From assembly GCA_009667805.1 (NCBI GenBank), contig CM019069.1, positions 59,203,422 to 59,267,421 of the forward strand: 64,000 nt of DNA, written 5' to 3'. Source of the DNA: Leptobrachium leishanense. Lineage: Eukaryota > Chordata > Amphibia > Anura > Megophryidae. The notes beneath the pieces were generated by a model. The model was not told the DNA's origin. It worked only from the letters and a program-made list of their open reading frames with translations, and made no database searches. Each line of letters opens with the position of its first letter. Position 1 is the stretch's first letter. The position numbers and the translations under genes were made by a program. Below are positions 1-10,259 of this stretch, piece by piece.

Positions 1-196
1 AGCTGCCCCGCAAACGCACCTTCATAAACTTACTACATTGTATAACTCATTCTGCCGCTTTGTGCTACAATGTAACTACATGACCCATCATTGTGACATG
101 TTAGAAGAACTAAACTGGCCATCGCTGGAATCTAGACGCACTCTTCACCTTTTCAACCTGGTGTTTAAGAGATTTTCTGGGAAGCTACCACCCGAC
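1..196 (+). mobile_element. LINE A copy 1, part 1: 3' end of RT ORF
   Basis: This segment matches, with few changes, the C-terminal RT coding region of the second copy from about 62491 (shared peptide NSFCRFALQCNYMTHHCDML-like). The family is a non-LTR retrotransposon of the CR1/L2/Rex1 group, judged from the second copy (see 60087-63125). The copy enters from outside the window. It is broken at 196 by an LTR and resumes at 998, then again at 16790. The frame encodes the region after the RT fingers and palm, with no catalytic residues. It is a dead fragment. Confidence 0.9.
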
Positions 197-997
197 TGTC
201 ATGATCCACCTGGGTTGCTGTCAGGGATCGCATATTTTTAACCCTGGCAGCCCCTTTTTCTCATGTGTTACATAGGTTCCTATGGAATTGGCTGAAACCT
301 ATGCACATCAGAGACTACGGGCTCACCTCATCTTTGCTAATGGGGCCTCCTTAAAAGGAGGTCACACCCTATCTGCTGGACTTCCTCATTTGAAGTCAGA
401 GCCTTGTACCAGAGTGACCTGTATCTGGAAAGCGCCTTGTTTTTGGACGCACTGGACTTACCTTCTGTTTTCCCCCTGGACCTTCAACAGAGAACCCTAT
501 TGTCTACCCTTCTGGACTACCTCTGCTATACCGGTAACCCCCCATTTGTTTGTTACCAAGTTCCTCCATTGGACCTATGTGTATGACCCCTGGCTATGGA
601 CTCCTGATTATCCTGTTCTCTGTATCCCACGACTTCTGCCTGAAAACCTGACTACGAGATTGCCTTACCCTATACCTGGATACCTTGCCCTGGACATTAT
701 CATTTATCTGTCTAGTTTATATTCTGTTGTTTTCTATTCAGTATCTGCCACCCTATTTAGTTATACGTATTTTCAGTTTCCTCCTGTGTTTCCTAGTTTT
801 CATCCAGTTTAATCCTTTTTCCTTTTTCGTTCTGCTCTTTACCGCCCTCTATCTTAGCCTTCCATCTTTATTCATTTACGTCTGCTGATTTATTTATTAT
901 AATAAATATCTTGTTTGAACCCCTCAACCTGCATACTTCATTATGGCTCACTGCACATGGGGCTCACACCTGCAATACATGCAGGGTTCACATGACA
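197..997 (+). mobile_element. Solo LTR, about 801 bp, in LINE A
   Basis: The segment begins TGTCATG and ends CATGACA, so it has the TG...CA ends of an LTR with a 7-bp terminal inverted repeat. It sits between ccgac (192-196) and cctac (998-1002), a 5-bp target duplication with one mutation. LINE A reads cctac once at this point in its other copy, which confirms the boundaries. An AATAAA-type signal lies near 898-906, about 90 bp before the end, so the LTR points along the plus strand. No internal retroviral region remains, which suggests LTR-LTR recombination. The 5-bp TSD fits Gypsy-type or ERV-type integration. The reading frames inside it (282-812, 685-888) resemble no protein and are ignored. 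Confidence 0.82.
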
Positions 998-1261
998 CCT
1001 ACCTGAATAGGCTGCTTCCCCCAGCAGTTCCCTCCTCCTATAACCTCAGATCCAGGACCTGCAACTTACTTGCAATACCACAATACAAAAAGAAAGTGGC
1101 TCGATCCTCATTTTCATACAGAGCACCGCAGTTATGGAATAACCTCCCAGACGCCATCAAATCTTCCCCCCCGTCTAAAGTCCCTTAAGAGATCTCTATT
1201 AACATACCTCAATACGGAATGCACCTGTAAACATGTAACATAATGACTATATTTTCTACAT
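998..1261 (+). mobile_element. LINE A copy 1, part 2: end of ORF and start of 3' UTR
   Basis: It resumes LINE A immediately after the solo LTR. It encodes the last residues of the RT protein (RSSFSYRAPQLWNNLPD), a conserved C-terminal signature of jockey-superfamily LINEs, then ends in NTECTCKHVT-like sequence as in the copy at 62926. One frameshift in a C run near 1170 breaks the ORF. It stops at 1261, where the minisatellite-core element is inserted. The remaining 3' UTR is at 16790-16965. Confidence 0.9.
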
Positions 1262-1343
1262 GGGTGCCGGACAAAATCCCTACATCCAGGTTCCCTAAAG
1301 CCAACATCCCGACAACCAACTTCCAGACAGAACAAGTGCTGGA
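1262..1343. mobile_element. Minisatellite-core DNA element, copy A, left arm
   Basis: The arm starts GGGTGCCGG and carries motifs such as aatccctac and caggttccctaa. It matches the right arm of copy B (58448-59155) in reverse complement. The 9 bp before it (1253-1261, tttctacat) match the 9 bp after the right arm (16790-16798, ttcctacat) with one change. The same LINE sequence occurs uninterrupted near 62936, so this is a clean insertion. The rest of the element is at 16043-16789. The arm is cut at 1343 by the Gypsy element. A 9-bp TSD with long terminal inverted repeats is typical of Mutator-like transposons. That assignment is inference, because no transposase is present. Confidence 0.75.
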
Positions 1344-1382
1344 TGTCACGACAACTATGCGTGCCACAGCGAAAGACGCAGT

Positions 1383-1397
1383 GTTAAGCAACTCAAT
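1383..1397. repeat. 15-bp TSD of PLE1, left copy
   Basis: gttaagcaactcaat occurs at 1383-1397 and again at 7915-7929, exactly flanking PLE1. The other Gypsy LTR has this sequence once (about 13274-13288), with one change in the last bases, which confirms a target duplication. Confidence 0.93.
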
Positions 1398-1788
1398 CAA
1401 AGAGGGTTTATACTGTGGAAACACCCAAAAACAATGAGCAGCAAAAAAACACCACCCTGATATCCACCAAATTCAGAAAGCATATAACATGAAAAACAAA
1501 AATTGGTGGTGTTGCGCTAAAGGAAAGTAATAAAACTTATGTATGGTCTATTTTGAAGGCATGCTATACTGCACAGCAAAAAAGAGAAAGAAAGTTCTAT
1601 TTCTCAATAGTTCGTTCAATGGATATCCAGTCTCTGTTGTAGAAAGGATTTTCAGTGAAATCTTCCAAGACTTTGGAACGAATGACCACTTCTTTGGTGA
1701 ATCTTCATTATAAAGTATATATCTCGGAAAAAGAGAAACTCGATAGTGTTATAACCGTTTATTAATGTGTATACAAATCTACTGACAT
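1398..1788 (-). repeat. PLE1 terminal direct repeat (pLTR), outer copy
   Basis: It is nearly identical to 6129-6518 in the same orientation. Both copies begin caaagagggttta and end at the actgacat sequence. One copy closes the 3' end of the element and the other stands about 50 bp upstream of the ORF start, as expected for Penelope pseudo-LTRs. The last 300 bp are also present inverted in the right arm, so this sequence exists three times in PLE1. Confidence 0.9.
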
Positions 1789-1952
1789 AATATACGTACA
1801 GAAAAAAGAGGTAGTGGGTTTAGGATTTGATCTCACCCACTGCCAGATAAAACATCACGTCCCAATCAAGCCTCTATAGACAAAACCACCAGGAGCTCCC
1901 GGGCTGCTTCCAAGGTGGTCACTCAATACCAAAGGTGGGACCGCGATGATAA

Positions 1953-2008
1953 AGTGACGTAGTGCTGACGCGTTTCGCCCGCCCACGGGACTTCATCAGA
2001 ACGTCACT
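1953..2008 (-). ncRNA. Hammerhead ribozyme, PLE1 3' arm (sense strand)
   Basis: On the minus strand the core CTGATGA lies at 1993-1999 and is followed by a stem II of GTCCCG paired with CGGGC. Next come GAAA (1973-1976), a CGCG tetraloop and a GTC cleavage triplet (1967-1969). Stem I pairs AGTGACGT with ACGTCACT. The conserved hammerhead core bases are all present. Stem III is reduced to about one base pair, the minimal type I form described for Penelope elements. It lies downstream of the ORF in the sense strand, where it could cut the transcript at a defined pLTR position. Confidence 0.85.
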
Positions 2009-2280
2009 ATGCCATCATCCTCTCTAAATAGTGTCTTAACTTGACACACCTGGTGAAATTCTAATGAAATTCTCTGTAGCCACTCCCTATGGGAGATCCT
2101 ACAAATGCTTCAGTATGTTTAAATATATTGCAAATGGAAGCACAAAAACAAATGTATTAAAAGATTGCCATATATAGGCGATCACAAACAGCCCTAAGAA
2201 TAATCTTTAAGGCAAAAATTCATAACACCCATAAAACACTCTGTGTATGGATCAATGATTATTTTAAAAAACAATATTAA

Positions 2281-2405
2281 AAAAACAGCATTGAAAACGA
2301 ACAGCATTAAAAAACGAACAGCATTTAAAAAACGAACAGCATTTAAAAAAAAAAAAAAAAAAACGAACAGCATTAAAAAACGAACAGCACTAAACAACGA
2401 ACATT
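2281..2405. repeat. AT-rich minisatellite in PLE1 left arm
   Basis: About seven imperfect copies of a 16-20-bp unit around cgaacagcattaaaaaa lie here, with an expanded A run near 2346-2363. The mirror copy is at 6998-7120 with a longer homopolymer (T run near 7030-7054), so the two arms have diverged in length here. Confidence 0.88.
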
Positions 2406-2834
2406 AGAAAGAGTATAGATTCTTAATACTTCTAAGAACGCTCCAAAAAGGGGAGGGGAGGGATCTTAAGACATAACTACATAATTACAAGAGTAAAATG
2501 TAAAAAAGTAAAAAACATATGGACAAAAACATCCGTAAAATATTACATCATTCAAATACTATTAATAATAAAGTACAAACAGTAAAAATATACCGCATAC
2601 AATGGAATACGTATAGCCATAATAGAGACACAATAATACATGATGAAGGGCAGGAATCATAACTACCATAAAAATACAATTAGGTAAGGAAATTATATAG
2701 ATCAAAATCAACATTGAGACCCAAAGGAGTGAAAGTTCTTAAATCGTATGCTGTCCTCATCTCTTCCTGCCCCATTCTCTGAATGTTATTGCCTCCTCTC
2801 CAATATTTTCCTACCCTTTTAATGCCCAAAAACT

Positions 2835-5800
2835 TTAGACCTCTTGGGTCCGAATTATGAGACTTAAAGAAATGTGCGGAAACAAATGTTGCATATACCC
2901 ATTCCTAATATTGCGAATATGTTCATCTATGCGTTTGTGTAAAGGTCTTGCCGTGCGTCCCACATACTGTAGTCCGCACGGACATTCCAATAAATAGATA
3001 ATATTGTTGGTTTTGCATGTAATTAAATTGTTGATCGGGTACTCAATATTTGTTATATTCGATTTGTAATTCTTGACGCAATTGCTACTTTTTGGACTAT
3101 TCGAGTTCTTACACGATTGGCAATTTTTGCAATAGAAAAAACCTTTTTCTTGTTGTAGCCATCCTGTTTGTTTATGTTCTTTTATATAACTCTGGACTAA
3201 GGTTTGTTTTAAACTGGGGGCACCCCTAAAGGTGATACTGGGTCTTTCATTCAAAATGCCCCTCAGATCCTCATCTTCCATCAAAAGATACCAGAATTTA
3301 TTTATAGTCTTCTTAATATCCATATGTAGGTTGTCAAAATCAAAAATCAACCTCGTTGTGGGTTTCTTTTTCTTCCAAAATTCGTTTGTGTTAAAAGAGT
3401 AGATCTATCGATCTTCTTCACCCCTTGAAAAGCTTCCTCTAAAATTGTCTCGGGGTATTCTTTTTCTTTGAAGTCAGCTAGAAGTTTCACCGATTCTTTC
3501 AAAAAGTGCTCATTCTCAGTGCAGTTCCTCTTAAGACGCATAAGTTGTCCCTTGGGGATGTTATTAAGCCAAGGGGAAAAATGTCCGCTGGAAAAATGGA
3601 TATAACTGTTGACATCTACAGGTTTAAAAAAGGTACGTGTTTTAATGGTGGCATTCTCTATATAAATATATAATCTAAAAAGACCACCTCCTGTTTGCTA
3701 TAATTAAAATCCAAATGGATATTAAAATCATTCCTATTCAAAAAAGCTAAAAAAACCTGTAGAGAGGCCTCATCTCCCTTCCAAATAAAAATGACATCAT
3801 CGATATATCGACGATAGGTAACGAGGCCCGCACCCAGGAAGTCATCCAAAAAAGTCTCCTCCAAAAAGCCATAAAAAGATTAGCATAACTGGGTGCGAAC
3901 CTCGTTCCCATCGCAGTGCCCGCCACCTGAATATAAAAATCTTGATTAAACCAAAAATAATTTATTGTAAAATCCACTTAATGCTAGCTATTAAAAAGTC
4001 TCTCTGTTCCAAAGGAATTTTTCCATCCATCTCCAAAAATTTGGATGTAGCTTGAAGACCCTTAAAATGCTGAATGATAGTATAAAGGGAAGCAACGTCC
4101 CCCGTCACTAGCCAGAAGTCGTCCTGCCATTGATGTTGTATTAAAATATTCAAAATGTCCTTGGTATCCTTTAGATATGACCTAGTGTTCTTCACTACAG
4201 GCTGCAAAAAAATATCAATATATTCTGACAGTCTCGAGGAAATGGATCCAATGCCCGATATTATGGGGCGGCCAGGAGGATTTTCTCTATTTTTGTGGAG
4301 TTTCGGTAAAATGTAGAAGGTAGGTATTTTTGGATGATTAATAGACAAATATTCATATTCCTTTTTGTTCAAAATATTGTTTATCCGCCCTTCATTCAGT
4401 AGTGCCATTAATGTTATTTTCATATCACTAGTAGGATCTTTTTTCATGATTTTGTATGTGTTATTATCACTCAATTGTCTTACACACTCCTCTATATATT
4501 TGGTTTTTGTCATCAAAACAATCCCTCCCCCTTTATCCGCCGGTTTAATTATTGTATTTTTATCTTCCTTGAGTATTTTCAAAGCCTCTCTTTCTTTTTT
4601 AGACATATTGTTGTAATTCCTGTTCCCATAGACGGAATTCTTTTTGTTATTAATTTTTTCTAAATCTTTAATGACTAGTTTTTCAAACATGTCCATGGAG
4701 CTAGATTTGCAGAACTGAGGAAAGAAGGTTGATCTAGTTTTCAAATCTGTGTGTACATATGTAGTGATAATCGGATTGCTGTTTTCAATTGGATTCTTAC
4801 AAAAAAACTTTTTTAAAGTTAAATTGCGGACAAATTTCTTGACATCAATCAATGCTTTAAACCCATCATGTTTACGTGTGGGGGCAAATTTCAAACCCCT
4901 ACTGAGAACTTCAATCTCCATAGGAGAGAGTGTCCTTTCGGATAGATTGAAAATCCCCTTCTGATTCAAAGTGATGGTGTTGTCAAAAGGAATTCGTTCA
5001 GTTTCTACTAGTATCTCAACGGTCTTTTCATTTTTCTCTTTTCCCTTTTTCTGTCCAGCTCGGCATCCTCTGATGTTGCCGAATCTGAATCGGTTTCTCT
5101 TCGTCTCTTCCAAGTTGAAACCGCCGATAAAAAATCCTCCCTTTTCTTTCTAGGGGCAATCGGCCAATCCTTGTTTTTTTCTTGATTTGGTTCGAAAAAA
5201 CTTCCTCATTGTCAAGTGGTCTAAAGCGATTTTTCAAAGGAATAGCATTAGTCCCAGAGACAAATTGATTGTAATGCTGTTTCTGTCTATGAACTTTTTT
5301 TGGGTGTATCCATTGTTCATTTCTTGTTTTATTATCATACAGAGTTTTTCTGTTCTCATCCCGAATTTTTTTAGGAATGTAACTAAAATGATTCTTTTTC
5401 ACATATGGATCACCTGCATAATATGCATTATTGAACCCGTGCATAGACTGACTCTTTTTTCGTCCTGAGTGTCCACCATCTCTATAGGGGTTCCTCACAG
5501 TCTGCACTGACGGTTGTTCATGTATTTTCTTTCTTTGTAGACTATTAAAAGTCCACACTTGATTGTGTAGATAATCCAATTTATCACGTTTGTATTTGTG
5601 ATTTTTATTTGTTTCGTATCATTTTCTTCCTTATTAAGAAAAACTTCCGTTTGTTTAGAAAGAGTCTTAAAATCTGGAAGTTCAAAAAATGGAGACAATT
5701 TATCTTGTATTTTACCAATCTCTCTATTAATTCTGGACAAATTCTCCTTTTTTCTGGTGATTATAATGCCCATCATGTGGATTGAAAAGCTCTCAAGAGC

Positions 5801-6079
5801 TTCATTCCAAATCATCATGAATTCTGGTACATCTCTATCAAAAGTCGAGTTCTTAAAAAATCTTAAACCCCTAGGGGTGATCTTTTCATGTAAATACCGT
5901 TCAAAGGTTGCTATATCCCATTTTAAACGCATTTCCTTTTTCATAAGGTTTTGGAGATTCTTGAACTCATCTTCCAAAGAATTCTCACTAGTAGGTACTG
6001 TAGTGATCTCGACCTCATCATTAAACAATTGGTTATAATTAAAATCACCATGCTTATCTCTATATTCAAAGATCGCCAT
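2835..6079 (-). pseudogene. PLE1 ORF: RT plus GIY-YIG endonuclease, frameshifted
   Basis: The ATG is at 6079. Residues 1-150 (6079-5600) carry KITPRGLRFF, also found at the start of the PLE2 ORF, so this is a conserved N-terminal domain. A basic linker follows (5579-5028). The RT has a motif A-like GDVASLYTII near 4095, a motif B-like [16 protein letters not shown] near 3900 and motif C YIDD near 3800. A Cys-rich CKNCQSC linker lies near 3110, then the endonuclease signature IIYLLECPCGLQYVGRT near 2960-3010. At least five frame changes (around 5580, 5090, 3970, 3860 and 3550-3650) break the frame. The copy cannot make a full protein. The expected product copies and integrates PLE RNA by target-primed reverse transcription. 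Confidence 0.88.
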
Positions 6080-6128
6080 GTTGGTAAACAGGTGTTAACT
6101 CAGTATAAGTGGATGAAGAGTTAACAAG

Positions 6129-6518
6129 CAAAGAGGGTTTATACTGTGGAAACACCCAAAAACAATGAGCAGCAAAAAAACACCACCCTGATATCCACCA
6201 AATTCAGAAAGCATATAACATGAAAAACAAAAATTGGTGGTGTTGCGCTAAAGGAAAGTAATAAAACTTATGTATGGTCTATTTTGAAGGCATGCTATAC
6301 TGCACAGCAAAAAAGAGAAAGAAAGTTCTATTTCTCAATAGTTCGTTCAATGGATATCCAGTCTCTGTTGTAGAAAGGATTTTCAGTGAAATCTTCCAAG
6401 ACTTTGGAACGAATGACCACTTCTTTGGTGAATCTTCATTATAAAGTATATATCTCGGAAAAAGAGAAACTCGATAGTGTTATACCGTTTATTAATGTGT
6501 ATACAAATCTACTGACAT
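6129..6518 (-). repeat. PLE1 terminal direct repeat, ORF-proximal copy
   Basis: It is a second copy of 1398-1788, 50 bp from the ORF ATG in sense orientation. It ends abruptly at 6518, where the inverted arm begins. This head-to-tail junction fits read-through or concatemeric reverse transcription in Penelope elements. It has no ribozyme core, because the homologous stretch stops before that region. Confidence 0.88.
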
Positions 6519-7027
6519 TAAGTCTCATAATTCGGACCCAAGAGGTCTAAAGTTTTTGGGCATTAAAAGGGTAGGAAAATATTGGAGAGGAGGCAATAAC
6601 ATTCAGAGAATGGGGCAGGAAGAGATGAGGACAGCATACGATTTAAGAACTTCACTCACTCTTTGGGTCTCAATGTTGATTTTGATCTATATAATTTCCT
6701 TACCTAATTGTATTTTTATGGTAGTTATGATTCCTGCCCTTCATCATGTATTATTATGTGTCTCTATTATGGCTATACGTATTCCATTGTATGCGGTATA
6801 TTTTTACTGTTTGTACTTTATTATTAATAGTATTTGAATGATGTAATATTTTACGGATGTTTTTGTCCATATGTTTTTTTACTTTTTTACATTTTACTCT
6901 TGTAATTATGTAGTTATGTCTTAAGATCCCTCCCCTCCCCTTTTTGGAGCGTTCTTAGAAGTATTAAGAATCTATACTCTTTCTAATGTTCGTTGTTTAG
7001 TGCTGTTCGTTTTTAATGCTCGTTTCG

Positions 7028-7058
<31 letters not shown>

Positions 7059-7914
7059 GCTGTTCGTTTTTTAAATGCTGTTCGTTTTTAATGCTGTTCG
7101 TTTTCAATGCTGTTTTTTTAATATTGTTTTTTTAAAATAATCATTGATCCATACACAGAGTGTTTTATGGGTGTTATGAATTTTTGCCTTAAAGATTATT
7201 CTTAGGGCTGTTTGTGATCGCCTATATATGGCAATCTTTTAATACATTTGTTTTTGTGCTTCCATTTGCAATATATTAAAACATACTGAAGCATTTGTAG
7301 GATCTCCCATAGGGAGTGGCTACAGAGAATTTCATTAGAATTTCACCAGGTGTGTCAAGTTAAGACACTATTTAGAGAGGATGATGGCATAGTGACGTAT
7401 GCTCTGATGAAGTCCCGTGGCGGGGCGAAACGCGTCAGCACTACGTCACTTTATCATCGCGGTCCCACCTTTGGTATTGAGTGACCACCTTGGAAGCAGC
7501 CCGGGAGCTCCTGGTGGTTTTGTCTATAGAGGCTTGATTGGGACGTGATGTTTTATCTGGCAGTGGGTGAGATCAAATCCTAAACCCACTACCTCTTTTT
7601 TTCTGTACGTATATTATGTCAGTAGATTTGTATACACATTAATAAACGGTTATAACACTATCGAGTTTCTCTTTTCCGAGATATATACTTTATAATGAAG
7701 ATTCACCAAAGAAGTGGTCATTCGTTCCAAAGTCTTGGAAGATTTCACTGAAAATCCTTTCTACAACAGAGACTGGATATCCATTGAACGAACTATTGAG
7801 AAATAGAACTTTCTTTCTCTTTTTTGCTGTGCAGTATAGCATGCCTTCAAAATAGACCATACATAAGTTTTATTACTTTCCTTTAGCGCAACACCACCAA
7901 TTTTTGTTTTTCAT
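6518..7914 (+). repeat. PLE1 right inverted arm
   Basis: This is the reverse complement of 1489-2867. The join at 6518 falls inside the last coding codons (tctcataattcgg is the end of the GIY-YIG ORF reversed). The 5' side of the element therefore carries an inverted copy of its own 3' end. The apparent reading frame 6556-6837 is antisense noncoding sequence. Confidence 0.92.
7391..7450 (+). ncRNA. Hammerhead ribozyme, PLE1 5' arm (antisense to ORF)
   Basis: CTGATGA lies at 7404-7410. Stem II pairs GTCCCG with CGGGGC around TGG. GAAA is at 7427-7430 with CGCG as stem III loop, and GTC at 7434-7436 precedes the predicted cut after C7436. Stem I pairs AGTGACGTA (7391-7399) with TACGTCACT (7442-7450), and GCT with AGC. 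It is essentially the same ribozyme as at 1953-2008, on the other strand. Transcripts from either strand of PLE1 would therefore each contain one ribozyme. Confidence 0.87.
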
Positions 7915-7929
7915 GTTAAGCAACTCAAT
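7915..7929. repeat. 15-bp TSD of PLE1, right copy
   Basis: Identical to 1383-1397. It marks where Gypsy LTR sequence resumes. Confidence 0.93.
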
Positions 7930-9159
7930 ATCTGTCTATCCTAGACCCAGATAATGACTATGCAGACAACAATCCCCCCGCGCGCTTACCTAGCCGTTCC
8001 GGCAACGCCTCCGCTCACAACAGGCACGTACAGCGTGATGAATGGTCCCAGGATTGCAATGCCGTACCTGTCTTCTCTCAACCTGGGGTAGCGACTACGT
8101 TTCCCACAATCCTTACACCCACTTTCTTACTCTATTCATTATGCTGCCACCAGTTGTTCGAACACTATGCGCGCCACAGCAAAGGACGCAGGGTTAAGCA
8201 ATTCACTATCTGTCTATCTTAGACCCAAATAATGACTACGCGGACAACAATCCCCCGCACCCCCTTCCCAACCGTCCCCAACCACCACAACTCACAATTT
8301 AGTAGATAATCGAGCTTAAAACAAAAAAACAATAATCCAGTACCTTCAGTTAGCGTGGAGCGAATATCAGTCAGACAACAGAACTTAATAAGTGGTATTT
8401 ATTATGATAAAAAATCTCAGTGCATTTGTTACAGAAAAAATGTATATGGTAAATCAATTACACACAAACAACAAGAAAATAAAATAAGAAAACACAGAGC
8501 CTTACTTACATGTCAATAAGCTAATTAGACCGTTGTGACTCCGGGGGCTGGAGATGGAAGCATGGACAGATCATCACGTCGAGTGAACCCCCTCTGACCC
8601 GCACAGCCACATGGCATGCTCCAGAATATATAGGGTCTCCTGGTCATTCAAAAAAAAACATAAATGGTACAGCCCCCTGCAATACATGTACCAGCATTCC
8701 CCTTTCCTGGGCACACTCAGTGCGCTTCTTCGTTAATTCTAATTGCCCAAAGATATCAATCATCTTCAAAGACCCCCTCTAGTGATCAAAGGATGTAATT
8801 ACTTCTTTGAAAGGCATGGCCCCTTGCAGCTTGGTACCGCGCCGTCTTCAACAAGGACTCCAAGGTGTGACTAGAGGACACAGGACATTCCCTTTCACCA
8901 AATGGGTGATTTCCACCCTGATCCTGTATCAAAGAAATTCCACTTCGCAGCCACCCCTTATATCCCTCCCAGGGGAAAAACAGATAACCATTCTAATTAC
9001 TTTCTAGCACCTACTCAAGGCAGCTGTGGAAACTGGGCACTTCCCAGATATGAATATGCCTATGTAGAGGAGATATGTATGTACAGGTATATAGATACAT
9101 AGACACAGGTAGATACTTATATACATATCACGATAGATATACAGATCTAATCTGCCAAA

Positions 9160-10259
9160 TCTCCCATCCAAAAGGAGATGCAAAGAGAGAGACTATAACG
9201 TCTCTCACAACTGGTTTGCCAACTGGCATCGAGCAAACCACTTGGAGTTGCTACGGCAACCGGACCCTCCCAGGCAGCATGCATCTGGTTCTGTTGCAGC
9301 GACATCAGTACCCGTGCCGCTGGCTTGGCCTTTGGAAGGCTTCCGTTGGCACCTGCGCTGCCTGCCACTCCAGTATGAGCTGAATGTACAATTTTGTTGA
9401 TTTTAATGCTGTTTGTATTGTAAGCATTAGGTGAGGGTTAGAGTAGAATCTGTACAATTTTTTAGGGACAGTAGCAAATATGTGATTGGGCTCATTGTGT
9501 GCCTACTTATCCATTCTGCCATTTGGATGTGGCGTTTCTATTGGGAATTCAGTCCCTAGACCTTGTTGGTCACCTCGCAATTGTTTGTTATATATACCCA
9601 CGGATCCGGGGTTTATACCACATCCCTGCAGTTTTTTGATTATCTGTCCCCAGTATATCTCCAATTTTCCTTCACCATGCTCATGTGTATGTGTTGTTTT
9701 TAGTTGGTATTTGGGAGTGTCTCGTCGTTATTTAATAAAGGTATTTTTTGCCATTGTTTTTGCCGCTCCCAGATTAACAGTGACTGATCCTTCTGGTCTG
9801 TTCGCTGGTAATTATATTATTTTGTTGTCCATGCACTTTGCCCACCAACGCTTGCACTCCATCTCGCAAACACATCACACAATTCCCCATGGAGGCCTTT
9901 GGCGACTCCACCATTCTACCCCACCTCTCCCAAGACTGGGGGAGGGGGTCACTCACTCGGACTCGGAGAAGCCCCTGTGCTTCTGCAGCCCCTCCTGATA
10001 CACCTTTTGGGTGGCTCATTCTCACCTTGCACCTCAGTCTTGCAGGCAGCAAAATCCTCATAACCAGTCGCCTGCTCTGGAGTCATTCTTACAGCAGGAC
10101 GTCTAGGAAAACAGGGTGAAGCACCCTGCTCCCGGTAAACGTCCCCCCTGCATCTGCCAACGGAGTCAGGCATCGCACCTGGCTCTGGGCAGATGGCTGG
10201 GAGGTCACAGGGGCCACACCAGGACTCGCTGCCTCCCTTCTCCCACTTTCCCCACACAT
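9160..10259 (-). other. 3' part of Gypsy internal region, no recognised domain
   Basis: This is the part of the Gypsy element nearest its 3' LTR, where RT and integrase would be expected. I see none of their motifs on the minus strand. Two open stretches (9147-9368 and 9774-10278, minus) are Gly/Ser/Arg-rich without recognisable domains. 9380-9780 differs in composition, is AT-richer and has an AATAAA on the plus strand near 9733. It could be a small insertion, but I find no clear ends or TSD. Confidence 0.5.

Larger units (their letters stand above)
1489..2867 (-). repeat. PLE1 left inverted arm
   Basis: It is the reverse complement of 6518-7914, about 1.38 kb, with small indels only. It contains a ribozyme core, an AT-rich minisatellite and the extreme 3' coding end. 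High identity between the arms means they could fold back as a long hairpin in either DNA or RNA. Confidence 0.92.
1398..7914 (-). mobile_element. PLE1: Penelope-like retroelement with inverted arms
   Basis: This is a 6.5-kb insertion with a perfect 15-bp TSD. In sense (minus) order it has an inverted 5' arm (7914 to 6518), a direct repeat of the terminal sequence (6518 to 6129), a broken ORF (6079 to 2835) and a 3' arm (2867 to 1398). The ORF encodes an N-terminal basic region, a reverse transcriptase with YIDD, and a C-terminal GIY-YIG endonuclease, the diagnostic Penelope order. Left arm 1489-2867 and right arm 6518-7914 are reverse complements. The first 91 bases (1398-1488) belong only to the left end and to the direct repeat. 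Both arms carry a hammerhead ribozyme core. This pseudo-LTR layout is known for PLEs; the GIY-YIG domain and a Cys-rich linker suggest a Neptune-like clade (inference). Confidence 0.92.
1344..9159 (-). repeat. 3' LTR of the Gypsy element, split by PLE1
   Basis: The LTR proper is 1344-1397 plus 7930-9159, about 1.28 kb. It ends at 9159, where similarity to the other LTR stops (near aatctgcca). It contains an internal direct repeat of about 280 bp. The block with gccacagcgaaagacgcag near 1359 recurs near 8171, and the right LTR has the same duplication (13250 and 13531), so the duplication predates integration. The part 8502-8606 has no counterpart in the right LTR, where a CR1 fragment stands instead. 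A purine-rich tract (reverse complement of ctcccatcc, 9161-9169) sits just inside the LTR and is a plausible polypurine tract. Confidence 0.8.

Noticed and set aside
282..812. Open frame of 176 aa inside the first solo LTR
   Set aside because: It is Phe/Tyr/Leu/Pro-rich low-complexity translation inside a segment bounded by TG...CA and a 5-bp TSD. No domain is recognisable.
4365..5468. Several plus-strand hydrophobic frames suggesting membrane proteins
   Set aside because: They are antisense to the Lys/Asn-rich PLE1 ORF, which makes Phe/Leu/Ile-rich shadows.
9486..9998. Plus-strand 170-aa frame between the LTRs of the Gypsy element
   Set aside because: Antisense to the retroelement, with no recognised motif. 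Composition is typical of chance openness.
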